A stretch of DNA of 52,959 nucleotides from JAIPGX01 sp041650475. GTDB lineage: Bacteria > Babelota > Babeliae > Babelales > UASB340. The translations under genes were made by a program, and so were the position numbers. The stretch lies in contig JBAZLD010000009.1 in NCBI GenBank assembly GCA_041650475.1, forward strand, positions 1-52,959, in the 5' to 3' direction. Position 1 is the first letter of the stretch. The number at the start of each line of letters is the position of its first letter. The notes beneath the pieces are model-generated. The model did no database searches, was not told the DNA's origin, and worked only from the letters and a program-made list of their open reading frames with translations. Below are positions 32,937-42,507 of this stretch, piece after piece.

Positions 32937-32986
32937 AATATTATTTACAAAAATCCCACAAGTTGCGGGGTTTTGTAAATAATATT
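32937..32986 (-). terminator. Terminator between the MutS-like and GNAT genes
   Basis: Perfect 16-bp arms AATATTATTTACAAAA (32937-32952) and TTTTGTAAATAATATT (32971-32986), extended by a CCC/GGG inner pairing around ACAAGTTGC. It ends the transcript of the MutS-like gene read on the minus strand. Confidence 0.75.
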
Positions 32987-32997
32987 AATTTTTATTT

Positions 32998-35094
32998 TTA
33001 ATTTATAGAGTTAAAAATTTTGTAAGCATTATCCAAAACTTTAGGATTAAAGCCTTTCAATTTCAAAAGATCTAAAGCAATTCTTTGATTTGAAATACCC
33101 TCTTCCAATTTATAAGGGTAAATAAAACTACCATCACTATTTTTAATAACAGACACTTTATAATTCTTAAAAGCACCTTGGGTATCTTTTCCTAGTTCAG
33201 TAAGTTTTTTGAAATGTGTTGCTACTAGACATATGTTATTTGGAAAGGTTGCTAAAGTTTCTGCTATTCCATAAGCACCAGATAAACCCTCATCAGGATC
33301 TGTTCCTGTAAAAATTTCATCCATAATAACAAAACTAAATTCGTTTTTCTTTAAAGACTCTACTGAATTTATAAAATCTAACGCCCTATCCATTTCTGCT
33401 TGAAATAAAGATTTTTCACCTATCTCATCTGTTATATTCAAGTAAGTTTTTATATTACAGAAAGGCGTAATTATAATCTTACTAGATGGCGCAATGCCAA
33501 TTGTTTGTGCCAATAATAAGTTAATTATAATACTTTTTAGAACAGTAGATTTACCACCAGCATTTGGGCCAGTCAAAACAATATTGTTATTTTTGTTACC
33601 AATTTCAAAATCATTTGTAACTATTTTTTCTACATCAAGAAAAGGTGTCCAAAAATCTTTAAGATAAATATATGGTTTAGCCTGATTAACTTCATCTGGT
33701 TTTAGATATTCTACAAAAGAGTATTTCGCATTAACATTATTTTCAAACTTTTTATAAAGCTTTGCTATTGATAAATAAGCATCTATTTGTCCAATGACTT
33801 CCAGCGAGCTTATAAATTTATCTTTTTCTTGCTGCATTAATTGAAAGCTTGATAAAGCCTTACCCTTATTAGAGAGTATAGATGCTTCTTTTTTGAATGT
33901 ATCAGTTTTTAAATTTTCTAAAAGTTTTTTTAAATCACTATTTTCTTTAGAATTATTTTTTAGTAAATTTTTTATTACTTTAATATCTTCTAAATTACTT
34001 TTTAAAGTTTCATTTGAAGAAATAGTATTATAGATACTCTGTGTTAATAGAGTATATTTTGCTAAAGCATTTGTTTTTTCATGAAGTTGATTTTTGAGAT
34101 CAAAAATACTTCTTTGTATTTTTAATACTTGCGGCAAAATGTAAAATTCGAAAAATGCAAAATAACCACCATTAAAAGCCATATTTAATTTGCTGTTTGC
34201 ATTTTGACTTATTAATGGATCTTTCCAAATTTTATTTAAATAAAATAAAGCAGTTGCAGGTGCTCCAACTTTATGTATTAGCTGAAACATCCCATAATTT
34301 ATGGTATCCATAACATGATAAAAGTTTAATAATTCAGAGTTTTTATTAAATATCTGACCTTTTATGCTATTAGGATTGGAAAAAATAATTGTATATAAAA
34401 TTTTTTCCAGTTCACTGCTCATTTTTTTCCAAAACCATATAAGCTCACTTTCTACGATTTTTATATCTTTTAATTTTTTATCAAGCGAATTAAATAATGT
34501 TTTATTATCAATTAGCTCTTTAATAATAGCCTGTCTTTGCGTAAGAACTTCTATGTTTGCTGTAGGCTGAAACAGCATTTTTGCAAGATAAATTTTTCCA
34601 ATTAAAGTATTTGTGTTATCTATTTTGCAAAGAAGATTATTTTGTTTGTTATTTGTAGATTTGCTACAAAAGAATTCAAGATCATAATATAAATTGTCAT
34701 TTACTATTTTTTCTTCAGTTAAATTTTTTATCTCTTTTGAATTTGAAAATATTCTAAAAATTATTTTTAGTTGCTCTTCCTCTGTTAATTTATCATTTTC
34801 TATTTTGGGTATAACTTCAAATTCTTTTGGCTTTGCTTTTTCTTTTACTTCTTCTTTATTCAAATCTAATAAAGAATTTATTGTGCTTTCTTGAGTTATG
34901 AAATTAGTTAACAAAAATTTTGCTATCTTGGGATAAGGATTATTTTCTCCAGGCTTTACATTTGAAGCAACATCTGAGCCTATATTTGAACCAATTTCTA
35001 AATTTACATTTGAACCAATATTTGCACTAATATTTGAAAATAATATGCAAAAAAATAAGAAGACAATTTTTTTCGATATATTCAATATATACAT
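32998..35094 (-). CDS. Exported MutS-like ATPase
   Basis: Protein of 698 residues with a MutS-type ATPase domain at the C-terminus: Walker A GPNAGGKST at 509-517, Walker B FVIMDEIF at 588-595, and the switch ATHFKKL. Residues 1-24 (NISKKIVFLFFCILFSNISA) form a signal peptide, followed by a repetitive GSN-rich stretch (25-45). The region at about 150-480 is helical, as in MutS core and lever domains; the N-terminal mismatch-binding domain is absent. The ATG is chosen for the signal peptide starting there. A DNA-repair enzyme should not be exported, so function outside the cytosol is unknown. Confidence 0.82.
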   Translation of the reverse strand: MYILNISKKIVFLFFCILFSNISANIGSNVNLEIGSNIGSDVASNVKPGENNPYPKIAKFLLTNFITQESTINSLLDLNKEEVKEKAKPKEFEVIPKIENDKLTEEEQLKIIFRIFSNSKEIKNLTEEKIVNDNLYYDLEFFCSKSTNNKQNNLLCKIDNTNTLIGKIYLAKMLFQPTANIEVLTQRQAIIKELIDNKTLFNSLDKKLKDIKIVESELIWFWKKMSSELEKILYTIIFSNPNSIKGQIFNKNSELLNFYHVMDTINYGMFQLIHKVGAPATALFYLNKIWKDPLISQNANSKLNMAFNGGYFAFFEFYILPQVLKIQRSIFDLKNQLHEKTNALAKYTLLTQSIYNTISSNETLKSNLEDIKVIKNLLKNNSKENSDLKKLLENLKTDTFKKEASILSNKGKALSSFQLMQQEKDKFISSLEVIGQIDAYLSIAKLYKKFENNVNAKYSFVEYLKPDEVNQAKPYIYLKDFWTPFLDVEKIVTNDFEIGNKNNNIVLTGPNAGGKSTVLKSIIINLLLAQTIGIAPSSKIIITPFCNIKTYLNITDEIGEKSLFQAEMDRALDFINSVESLKKNEFSFVIMDEIFTGTDPDEGLSGAYGIAETLATFPNNICLVATHFKKLTELGKDTQGAFKNYKVSVIKNSDGSFIYPYKLEEGISNQRIALDLLKLKGFNPKVLDNAYKIFNSIN

Positions 35095-35160
35095 AAAAAC
35101 CCCAAACAGATTTAAAAAAACCAACAAATAAAACCAAACAAATTTAAAAAATAAAAATTT

Positions 35161-36282
35161 TTAATTAATTCTCTGTAAAATCCAATCAGAAATTATTTTT
35201 AAAGCTTCAGGAGCAAAAGTTTCCTCTATTTTTCCATATTCTTCTGGCGATCCAGTTTGGCAAGTTTGAAAAAGATGATTGAGTTTTGGAAGTTGTAAAA
35301 TTGTGTAATCATTGTTTTCAGCCTCTTTGAGCGCTTGAGCAATAACAGGGAGATTTTGTTTAGGTGAAACTTGCAAATCAAGTTCTCCATTTAGCACAAG
35401 TATTGGAACTTTAACTTGTTTTAGTACAGATGATGGTTCAAAATTAATAAAAAAACGAAACCATCCTGAATTAACACGTTTAACTATTAAATCTCTAATT
35501 TTTTCATTAAAAATTTCTGTAAAATCTTTTTTTTGATCTTCAGATAATGTATTTAACCATTGCACAATTGTTTCATGCATTTGCCTTTCAGCGGTCTCTA
35601 AATTTGTTTCTCTTTTTAATATTTCAAACAATCGCTTATCAAAGTTGTAACCAAGCTCAATCATTTCTTCACTTTTTCCATTTGCGCGCAAAATCAAACC
35701 TTTTTGTTTATAGAGAATCTCTTCCCCATTAACACCAGGACCTGCAAGCATTATAACAAAGGCAATATTTGATGATTTAGCTGCAACCATAGGACCTATA
35801 ATTCCACCTTCACTATGACCAATTAAACCTATTTGTTTTGGATTTATATCTTTACGAGTTTTCAGATACTCAACACCTGCTAATACATCGCTGGCAAAAT
35901 CTTCGGTTGTTGCCATTTCATAATTTCCAGTTGATTTACCACAACCTCGTTTATCAAAGCGCAATACCGCAATGCCATGGCGCGTTAAATAGTCGGCAAG
36001 CACAAGAAGTATTTTATGTCGTCCACATACATACTCATCTCGATTTTGCCGTCCAGATCCAGCAATCAGCAAAACTGCCGCGTGCAATTTGTTTGTTTTA
36101 GGAAGCGTTAATGTTCCTGAGAGAGAAATTCCTGCTGTTTTATTTTTATATTTAACTTCCGCTACATTATAAGGATATGGAGGGAATGGTTCTTGAGGAA
36201 CATATAAAAAAGCATAAGTTGTGAAAAAAAATGCAAAAAACAAAAATTTGATTTTTTTTACAGGCATAAGCCTTTTTATCAT
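35161..36282 (-). CDS. Alpha/beta hydrolase, exported paralogue
   Basis: Serine hydrolase of 373 residues and paralogue of the cytosolic hydrolase at 17996. It shares LRFDKRGCGKSTG, GHSEGG with the nucleophile, LNGELDLQV for the acid, and LNHLFQTCQTGS near the C-terminus. Residues 1-24 form a signal peptide (VKKIKFLFFAFFFTTYAF), so this copy is periplasmic or secreted. Substrate unknown. It is followed on the same strand by the MutS-like gene after 66 bp; the relationship may be only positional. Confidence 0.87.
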   Translation of the reverse strand: MIKRLMPVKKIKFLFFAFFFTTYAFLYVPQEPFPPYPYNVAEVKYKNKTAGISLSGTLTLPKTNKLHAAVLLIAGSGRQNRDEYVCGRHKILLVLADYLTRHGIAVLRFDKRGCGKSTGNYEMATTEDFASDVLAGVEYLKTRKDINPKQIGLIGHSEGGIIGPMVAAKSSNIAFVIMLAGPGVNGEEILYKQKGLILRANGKSEEMIELGYNFDKRLFEILKRETNLETAERQMHETIVQWLNTLSEDQKKDFTEIFNEKIRDLIVKRVNSGWFRFFINFEPSSVLKQVKVPILVLNGELDLQVSPKQNLPVIAQALKEAENNDYTILQLPKLNHLFQTCQTGSPEEYGKIEETFAPEALKIISDWILQRIN

Positions 36283-36570
36283 ATGTCCAGATCCCCACTT
36301 AGGTAATTATTTTTTTATTATTTTGTTCAATTTCAATTGACTAATAAAAAGCTTATAGCATTTTTAATGCATTTCAAGCATTAATTCAAAAAATTGCGTC
36401 AATTTCAAATTGTAAAAACAAGCAACTTCATTTCATATATAAAAACTTTAACAAATGTTGCAAAATATGTAGTCTTTTTTCTACAATCGACATACAATAT
36501 ACAATTCTAAATACAATTCTAATTTGTTTGGGTAATTTTTTATATCAATAATATTGGGAAAGAGCTAGTC

Positions 36571-37113
36571 ATGAAAAATGCAAAAAAAATCTTTTTCAAT
36601 TTTTTCATATTTCTTTTTTTACACATTTTTTGCTTCCTTCCATTAAAATCAATGCCCGAGACCGCTAATTTTTGTGATTCTCATAATTTTGACGAAAAAT
36701 TTTATATATATGGCAAACCAAAATATTGTTTGAATTTAGCACAATATTTATTTGTTTTTTCGAATGAAAATTTAAGATTATCAATCAACAAAATTAGAGA
36801 AATACAGAAATTTTACGAAGAAAAAAAAGCATATTACAAAAGCCAAAAGACAAATGATCAAGCTGATTTAGAAGAATGTCGCAGTAACTATTATGCGACA
36901 ATTCTTATGTTAATGAAAAAAATCAATAATGAATGCAGATTGATACAAATAGAAATTTTAACTAATTTATTTAATAAACCCAATTCTGAACTTGAAATTT
37001 TTTTTCCAGTAGAAATAATAAAACCATTAAAATTAAAAATATCTAAAACATTTTATTTAGATTTAAATATTGAAGAGTCAATCGTAGAAATAATTGATTT
37101 GATAAAAAAATGA
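36571..37113 (+). CDS. Small secreted hypothetical protein
   Basis: Protein of 180 residues with a signal peptide (1-28, ending PLKSMP), a Cys-containing N-terminal part (NFCDSHNFDEKFYIYGKPKYC) and long helical, charged segments (SINKIREIQKFYEEKKAYY and following). No family was recognised. GGGAAAG lies 9 bp before the ATG. It lies alone, converging on the prolyl-tRNA deacylase gene. Confidence 0.65.
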   Translation: MKNAKKIFFNFFIFLFLHIFCFLPLKSMPETANFCDSHNFDEKFYIYGKPKYCLNLAQYLFVFSNENLRLSINKIREIQKFYEEKKAYYKSQKTNDQADLEECRSNYYATILMLMKKINNECRLIQIEILTNLFNKPNSELEIFFPVEIIKPLKLKISKTFYLDLNIEESIVEIIDLIKK

Positions 37114-37119
37114 TCAATA

Positions 37120-37629
37120 TCATTTAATTACAGGAATACCTATAATTTTAGGCTCATGTCCCATTTTATTCATGCATGTTAAAAAAGATTTAATATCAAA
37201 AGTTACTGTCATATCATTTCTTAGTGGGTGAAATGCTGCAGATCCAGCTTTTATAAAATCTTCATCAAGAACAAAGGTAACTTTCTTTTGTTCATCAAAT
37301 AACAATCCCAATGGAGTTACAGAACCTGGTGTTAATTTTAAAAGTTCAAGCAATTCTTCTGCTTTTCCAAAAGAAAAACGACCACAACCTAATATTACAT
37401 TCAAAGTTTTTAAATCAACTTTTTTATCTTCAGCAACACTGACAAGAAAAAAATTATTATTTTTATCTTTTAAAAAAAGATTTTTTGATTGTAGCCCTGG
37501 TATTGTTTTAGTGGCATAATTTTCACTTAAAACAGGTTTATCTTCAGCTTTAAAAACCGGCTGGTGCTTAAAAAGTTTATATTCAATATTATTGTTTTTT
37601 AAAAAATCAAATAAAATTTGTTCGTTCAT
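37120..37629 (-). CDS. Prolyl-tRNA deacylase (PrdX/YbaK family)
   Basis: Cytosolic editing enzyme of 169 residues that clears mischarged aminoacyl-tRNA, typically Ala- or Cys-tRNA(Pro). The core motifs of the PrdX group are present: SKNLFLKDKNNNFFLV, PGSVTPLGLLFD and FHPLRNDMTVTF. Its stop lies only 6 bp from the stop of the secreted hypothetical gene. It follows the cupin gene after 26 bp and is likely cotranscribed with it. Confidence 0.9.
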   Translation of the reverse strand: MNEQILFDFLKNNNIEYKLFKHQPVFKAEDKPVLSENYATKTIPGLQSKNLFLKDKNNNFFLVSVAEDKKVDLKTLNVILGCGRFSFGKAEELLELLKLTPGSVTPLGLLFDEQKKVTFVLDEDFIKAGSAAFHPLRNDMTVTFDIKSFLTCMNKMGHEPKIIGIPVIK

Positions 37630-37655
37630 AAGATTTCAAAATTTTTTAAATTTTA

Positions 37656-38009
37656 TTACTCTACTTCTTTGTACTGTTCAACTGTCCATTCAGGTGCAGA
37701 AATAAGTAAAGTTTTCAAATTATCACCCTGAACCCAATACCAATTATTTTTACTTAAGAACAATGCATCATTTGTCTCAATTGTAAAATTCTGATCTTTG
37801 GTATGCACAATCCCATTACCAGAAAGAACAAAATAAACTAAATCACATTTTGTGTTTAAAGCTTTTTTGTTTGAATCAATAGGATATCTGCCATTTATAA
37901 CAGCTTGTGCAATTCCAAGAGCTGGTTTATCAAAAACATATTCACTAATAATACAAGCGGTACCACTTTTTTTAATAAAAACTTGATTAGATTTAATTAA
38001 TTTATTCAT
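37656..38009 (-). CDS. Cupin-domain protein
   Basis: Single-domain cupin of 117 residues. The strand pattern and the motif GNGIVHTKDQNFTIETND, followed by KNNWYWVQGDN, match the second half of a cupin barrel. The metal-binding His residues of the first motif are largely missing, so a sugar- or ligand-binding role without metal is possible. The substrate is unknown. It lies 27 bp after the ABC-F gene. Confidence 0.8.
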   Translation of the reverse strand: MNKLIKSNQVFIKKSGTACIISEYVFDKPALGIAQAVINGRYPIDSNKKALNTKCDLVYFVLSGNGIVHTKDQNFTIETNDALFLSKNNWYWVQGDNLKTLLISAPEWTVEQYKEVE

Positions 38010-38036
38010 ACATTTAAATCTTAAATAACATTTAAT

Positions 38037-39674
38037 TTATGCTTTTAGCATATCAAAATCTATTTTTTCTTCCACGCCAATATTTTGCAAAAAAGTTTCA
38101 TCATGAGAAACTACAATTAATGCACCTTTATAATTTTTCAAAGCCTTTTCCATACTTGCAATACTATCAAGATCCATATTATTTGTTGGTTCATCAAGCA
38201 AAATAAGTTGAGGGGGAGTATCACCCATCAAAACACAAGCAAGAGCAGCTTTCATGCGTTCTCCACCACTTAAATTTTTTACTTTGTTAAGTGCAGCATC
38301 ATGCTCAAAAAGAAACGCTGCAAGACGTAATCTACAGTCTGTTTCTTTTGTTTCTGGGTTTAATTTTTTAAAATTTTCAAGCACACTTAAGTCTGGATCT
38401 AAGATACTTAAAAATTGGTCGAGATATGCAAAGAGCTCAACACCAATATTTATAAAGCCAGAATTTGGCTCAAGTTTTTTGTTTATTAATTTTAATAAAG
38501 TCGTTTTGCCACTACCGTTTTTTCCTGAAATTTCAATTCTTTTTGGACCCACTATAGTTAAATTAAAATTTGATATGCATGGTTTACAATCTGGGTAGGC
38601 AAAAGTAAGATTTTGAATTTCTAAAACTTTTTTTGTGTTATGCACCCTTGTAGCTTCAAGTTCAAAATCTAAAAAATCTTTTTGTTCTAATTTAGATTTT
38701 GCTTCTATAAATTTATTTTTAACAGATTCAAGCTGTTTATCTGTTCGTCTTTCTAGTTTGCTTTTTGTAACTTCAGCTCGATTTTTATGATAATCAAGCA
38801 GCATTTTGGGTTGGCTTCCACTTTTGCGAGCTTTATTGCCCATTGCAACTCTTTTATCAAAAGCTTCTTTGCTTTTTTGAACAATTTTTTTAGTTTTACT
38901 CAAACCTTTTTTTGCATCAGTAATATCTTGCTTTAAAGCTTCTTGCTCTATTCTTTTTTGTTCAACATAATCAGCATAATTTCCACCATAGGATTTAATT
39001 CCTAAAGAAGATAATTCTAGTATTTGATCCATTAAAGATAAAAGCTGTCGATCATGACTAACTATTAAAAATCCAAGATTAGAATTTTTTATAATATCAT
39101 AGAGTGCAAGTCTAGATTCATAATCCAAATTATTTGTAGGTTCATCAAGAATTAAAAAATCTGGTTCTTGCATAAGCAGGCTAGCAAAAAAAACTCTTGT
39201 AATCTGTCCGCCACTCAGAGTTTTAATTTTTCTTGATAAATTTAACTCAGACAAATTACATTGATGCAAAGTTTTTTCAGCTCTTTGTTTAAAATCCCAA
39301 TCCTGACCAATAATTTCAAAATCAAAATCAGTGCCATTGCCAGAATTTATATTTTCAAATGCTTTAATTTTTTCTTCTATTCCTAAAACGCTTGAAATGG
39401 TTTTCTCTGGATCAACAGTAAAATTCTGGGGCAAGTAACATACTACGCCCTTCGTGGCTACGGATGTCAGGCCAATTTTGCCCGAAGAGTAAACAATACC
39501 TGTCTCAGGTTTTAATTCTCCAACAAGTAATCGAATTAGTGTAGTTTTGCCCACACCATTGCTGCCGACTAAGCCTGTTTTTTCTCTGCCTAAGCTTATA
39601 GAAAGATTATTAAAAAGTTTTCTGTCACCAACAGAATAAGATAAATTTTCACAAACTAGATTTATTTTAGACAT
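38037..39674 (-). CDS. ABC-F family ATPase
   Basis: Soluble protein of 545 residues with two ABC cassettes and no membrane segments, the mark of ABC-F translation factors that act at the ribosome E site. First cassette: Walker A GSNGVGKTT (37-45), signature LSGGQ. Second cassette: GKNGSGKTT, signature LSGGE. The linker (about 240-330) is highly basic, with KRVAMGNKARKSGSQPK, and is coiled. It could be housekeeping (EttA/Uup type) or antibiotic-protective; length and linker do not decide. I prefer the ATG with GGAAAGG upstream. Confidence 0.93.
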   Translation of the reverse strand: MSKINLVCENLSYSVGDRKLFNNLSISLGREKTGLVGSNGVGKTTLIRLLVGELKPETGIVYSSGKIGLTSVATKGVVCYLPQNFTVDPEKTISSVLGIEEKIKAFENINSGNGTDFDFEIIGQDWDFKQRAEKTLHQCNLSELNLSRKIKTLSGGQITRVFFASLLMQEPDFLILDEPTNNLDYESRLALYDIIKNSNLGFLIVSHDRQLLSLMDQILELSSLGIKSYGGNYADYVEQKRIEQEALKQDITDAKKGLSKTKKIVQKSKEAFDKRVAMGNKARKSGSQPKMLLDYHKNRAEVTKSKLERRTDKQLESVKNKFIEAKSKLEQKDFLDFELEATRVHNTKKVLEIQNLTFAYPDCKPCISNFNLTIVGPKRIEISGKNGSGKTTLLKLINKKLEPNSGFINIGVELFAYLDQFLSILDPDLSVLENFKKLNPETKETDCRLRLAAFLFEHDAALNKVKNLSGGERMKAALACVLMGDTPPQLILLDEPTNNMDLDSIASMEKALKNYKGALIVVSHDETFLQNIGVEEKIDFDMLKA

Positions 39675-39988
39675 ACTAAGCCTTTCCAAAAAATTTATAA
39701 AATTACATTAATAATAATTAAGTAATAGAAAGGGCCCGACTTCCACCGTCGCTAAAGCTATGGCGGACAGGTCGACGGGCAGGCTTATTATCTGTCAAAA
39801 TTCAATATATTTGATAGAAAAAGCCCTAAAAAGAAATAAGGCTAGAAATTTTCACTATGAATCCTTTTAATTTTTTAAAAAAAACATAAATTTATACATA
39901 TTTTGCAATATATTAAGTTTAATGATAATTTAATTATTAACAAATTGTTAATAATTCGTCAAATTAAGATCAAATTAAAGGCAAAGTT
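39675..39988. other. Divergent intergenic region with a GC-rich palindromic insert
   Basis: Apart from the GC-rich element at 39731-39790 this region is very AT-rich and shows no coding frame or tRNA. It separates the ABC-F gene and the PHP gene, which are divergent, so two promoters are expected here. Confidence 0.5.
39731..39790. repeat. GC-rich imperfect palindrome
   Basis: The DNA at 39734-39780 has ends GCCCGAC and GTCGACGGGC and inner CCGTCGCTAAAGCTATGGCG. It has about 60% GC against 20-25% around it. The GCTAAAGCTATGG core is a pattern I recall from intergenic repeats in many genomes, unverified here. It lies between divergent genes. Confidence 0.55.
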
Positions 39989-40786
39989 ATGTTTGATTGC
40001 CACGTACATTCTAATTATTCAGATGACTCAAAAACAAAAGCTATAGATTATTGTAATATTGCTATAAAAAATAATATTTTAGGCTTAACTTTTACAGATC
40101 ATTATGAGATAGATTATCCAAATCCCAAATATAATTTTAAATTCGATTTTGATAAAAGATTAAAAGAACTAAATATTTTACAAAATAATTTTGGTAAAAA
40201 TTTGAAAATTTTACAGGGTTTAGAAATTGGTATTCAAAAACACGTTTTGCTAGAACTTACAAAGGTGAGTAAAAGTTTTGATTTTGATTTTATAATAGCT
40301 TCTATTCACTCTTTAGACCATCAAGATATATCCAGCCCTAATTATTATATAGATAAAGATAAAAAACAGATTTTAACAAAATATTTACAAGAAATTTATT
40401 ACTCTGTAACTAATTTTTCTAATTTTGACATAATAGCTCATATTGGATATCCAAGACGTTATTATAATTTTTCTGATAACAGCATGGCTTATAAAGATTA
40501 CTCTGATTTGATTGACATGATTTTAAAAAAAATTATTGATCTTGGACACGGTATAGAAGCAAACAGTTCTGGTTACAGATATTCACTTGATTGTCCAATT
40601 CCAAGCTATGATATTTTGAAGCGCTATCGTGAATTAGGCGGTGAAATTCTTACCATTGGTTCTGATGCTCACATAGAAAACAATATTGGTTATTTTTTTG
40701 AAGTCACCAAAAATAATTTAAAAGATATAGGCTTTAAGTATTTAGCTTATTTTGAAAAGAGAAAACCTGTTTTTTATAAAATTTAA
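39989..40786 (+). CDS. PHP-domain histidinol-phosphatase (HisJ-like)
   Basis: Metal phosphoesterase of 265 residues. The N-terminal FDCHVHSNYSDD gives the paired His5 and His7 of the PHP site, LTFTDHYE supplies the next ligands, and ILTIGSDAHIENNIG near the C-terminus supplies the last. The type matches HisK-like histidinol-phosphatases, but no other histidine-biosynthesis gene is nearby, so another phosphate ester may be the substrate. An AAAGGC site precedes the ATG. Confidence 0.87.
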   Translation: MFDCHVHSNYSDDSKTKAIDYCNIAIKNNILGLTFTDHYEIDYPNPKYNFKFDFDKRLKELNILQNNFGKNLKILQGLEIGIQKHVLLELTKVSKSFDFDFIIASIHSLDHQDISSPNYYIDKDKKQILTKYLQEIYYSVTNFSNFDIIAHIGYPRRYYNFSDNSMAYKDYSDLIDMILKKIIDLGHGIEANSSGYRYSLDCPIPSYDILKRYRELGGEILTIGSDAHIENNIGYFFEVTKNNLKDIGFKYLAYFEKRKPVFYKI

Positions 40787-40792
40787 ATAAAT

Positions 40793-42388
40793 CTAAAAAA
40801 TAGTTTCTTGAAGCATATTTTTTGGAATATTTAAACCCAAATATTTTAATATAGTTGGCGCAATGTTTGCCAAACTTAATTTAGAATTAATATATAAATT
40901 AGGCTTTTTTAAAATATCTTCCCCATTTTTAAACTTTTTATTAATCATCATAAAAATAACAGGATTATTTGTATGAGCAGTTATAGGCTCTCCAGTTTTT
41001 TCATCAATCATACTTTCAGCTTTGCCATGATCTCCTGTTATAAAAATAGTGCCGTCTAAATCTTCTACAATTTTTTGATATAAAATACCAAGTTGCTTAT
41101 CAATAAATTCGCAAGCCTTTACAGTAGCATCAAAATTTCCAGAGTGTCCAACCATATCCGGGTTAGCATAATTAACCAAATAAAAATATGCTGGACCATT
41201 TTTTAAAGAATATAAAATTTCTTGAGTTATTTTTTCAGCTGACATTTCTGGATATTCTACATAATTTTTTACTTTTATTGATGGTATTAATTTGCGAATT
41301 TCATTAGGTAATTGTTTTTCACAAAGGCCTCTAAAAAAATATGTTACATGAGCATACTTTTCTGTTTCAGCAATAACAAAAACTTTTTTGCCATGTGTTT
41401 GTTCAGCAATCTCATCTAAAAGAGTATGTTTGATATTTTCTTTTTCAAAAAAAATATCATTATTAAAATTAACAAAATCTTTCTTGTACCGAACGGGGGT
41501 AATAAAAAAAGATAAAGTGTCATTTGTGCTATTTAAATTTTTCACTGAAAATTGGTCAAAGCTTGGATTTATAAAGCTCTCTGTTAACTGCATAGCCCTA
41601 TCTGGTCTGAAATTAAAAAATATTATGCCATCGCTTTCTTTAATATACCCATCTTTCATAAGTAATACTGGTTCTACAAATTCATCTGTAATATTTTTAT
41701 TATAAGATTCTTGTAAAACTTGCTGCCAATTTGAACCTGCTTTTAATTCTTTTATATTAAAATTACAAAGAGTATCGTAAGTTTTTTGTGTTCTATCCCA
41801 ATTTTCATCTCTATCCATTGCATAAAAACGACCATGCAAGCTTGCAATTTTATAATTATTTTTATCGCAAACTGTCTCTAATTCTTGCAAATATTTTGCT
41901 GCAGATTTGGGGGATACATCACGTCCATCAAGAAATGCGTGCACATAAACATTTTTTAAATTTAAATTTTTTGCCAATTTAATTAATGCAAATAGATGTT
42001 TAATATAACTATGAACCCCCGCATCAGAAAGCAATCCCATTAAATGCAAAGATTTATTTAATTTTTTAATTTTTTCAAAATTATGAATTAAAGTTTTATT
42101 TTGAAATAAAGAACCATCTTCTACCACTTCATTAAATTTTACAAGATCGGTTTTAACAATCCGACCACATCCAATATTTGCATGACCAACTTCAGAATTT
42201 CCAATAAAGCCTGGCATCAAACCAACGAATTCTCCTGAAGCCTGAATTAGCGTATTTGGATACTCAATTAAAAATTTGTTCCAATTTGGCATATTAGCTT
42301 TTTTTATTGCATTTCCAAAAGTATCTTTGTTGTAACCAAAGCCATCTAATATTAATAACATTGTAGGTGTTTCTTTTTGTTTAGACAT
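40793..42388 (-). CDS. gpmI: 2,3-bisphosphoglycerate-independent phosphoglycerate mutase
   Basis: Glycolytic enzyme of 531 residues that interconverts 3- and 2-phosphoglycerate with two Mn ions. Asp15 in LLILDGFGYN and the phosphoryl acceptor Ser65 in GNSEVGHANIG are present, as are the HAFLDGRDVSPKSA segment, NFRPDRAMQLT and the C-terminal GDHGKAESM. GGAG lies just before the ATG; a TTG four codons earlier is less likely. Length matches the family. It does not depend on the neighbouring genes. Confidence 0.96.
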   Translation of the reverse strand: MSKQKETPTMLLILDGFGYNKDTFGNAIKKANMPNWNKFLIEYPNTLIQASGEFVGLMPGFIGNSEVGHANIGCGRIVKTDLVKFNEVVEDGSLFQNKTLIHNFEKIKKLNKSLHLMGLLSDAGVHSYIKHLFALIKLAKNLNLKNVYVHAFLDGRDVSPKSAAKYLQELETVCDKNNYKIASLHGRFYAMDRDENWDRTQKTYDTLCNFNIKELKAGSNWQQVLQESYNKNITDEFVEPVLLMKDGYIKESDGIIFFNFRPDRAMQLTESFINPSFDQFSVKNLNSTNDTLSFFITPVRYKKDFVNFNNDIFFEKENIKHTLLDEIAEQTHGKKVFVIAETEKYAHVTYFFRGLCEKQLPNEIRKLIPSIKVKNYVEYPEMSAEKITQEILYSLKNGPAYFYLVNYANPDMVGHSGNFDATVKACEFIDKQLGILYQKIVEDLDGTIFITGDHGKAESMIDEKTGEPITAHTNNPVIFMMINKKFKNGEDILKKPNLYINSKLSLANIAPTILKYLGLNIPKNMLQETIF

Positions 42389-42507
42389 TAAAATCTCCAA
42401 TTTAGTTTTTATTTAAATTTTTAATAAAATTTGTTAATTTGTATTTTAACTATAAAATAATCCGTTAGTTATTTTTTTTAAACTTTTTTATTTTGAGAGC
42501 TAATTTT

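Noticed and set aside
38254..38598. Long open frame antisense to the ABC-F gene
   Set aside because: It mirrors the second ABC cassette and reads like the usual reverse-complement shadow of such a gene.
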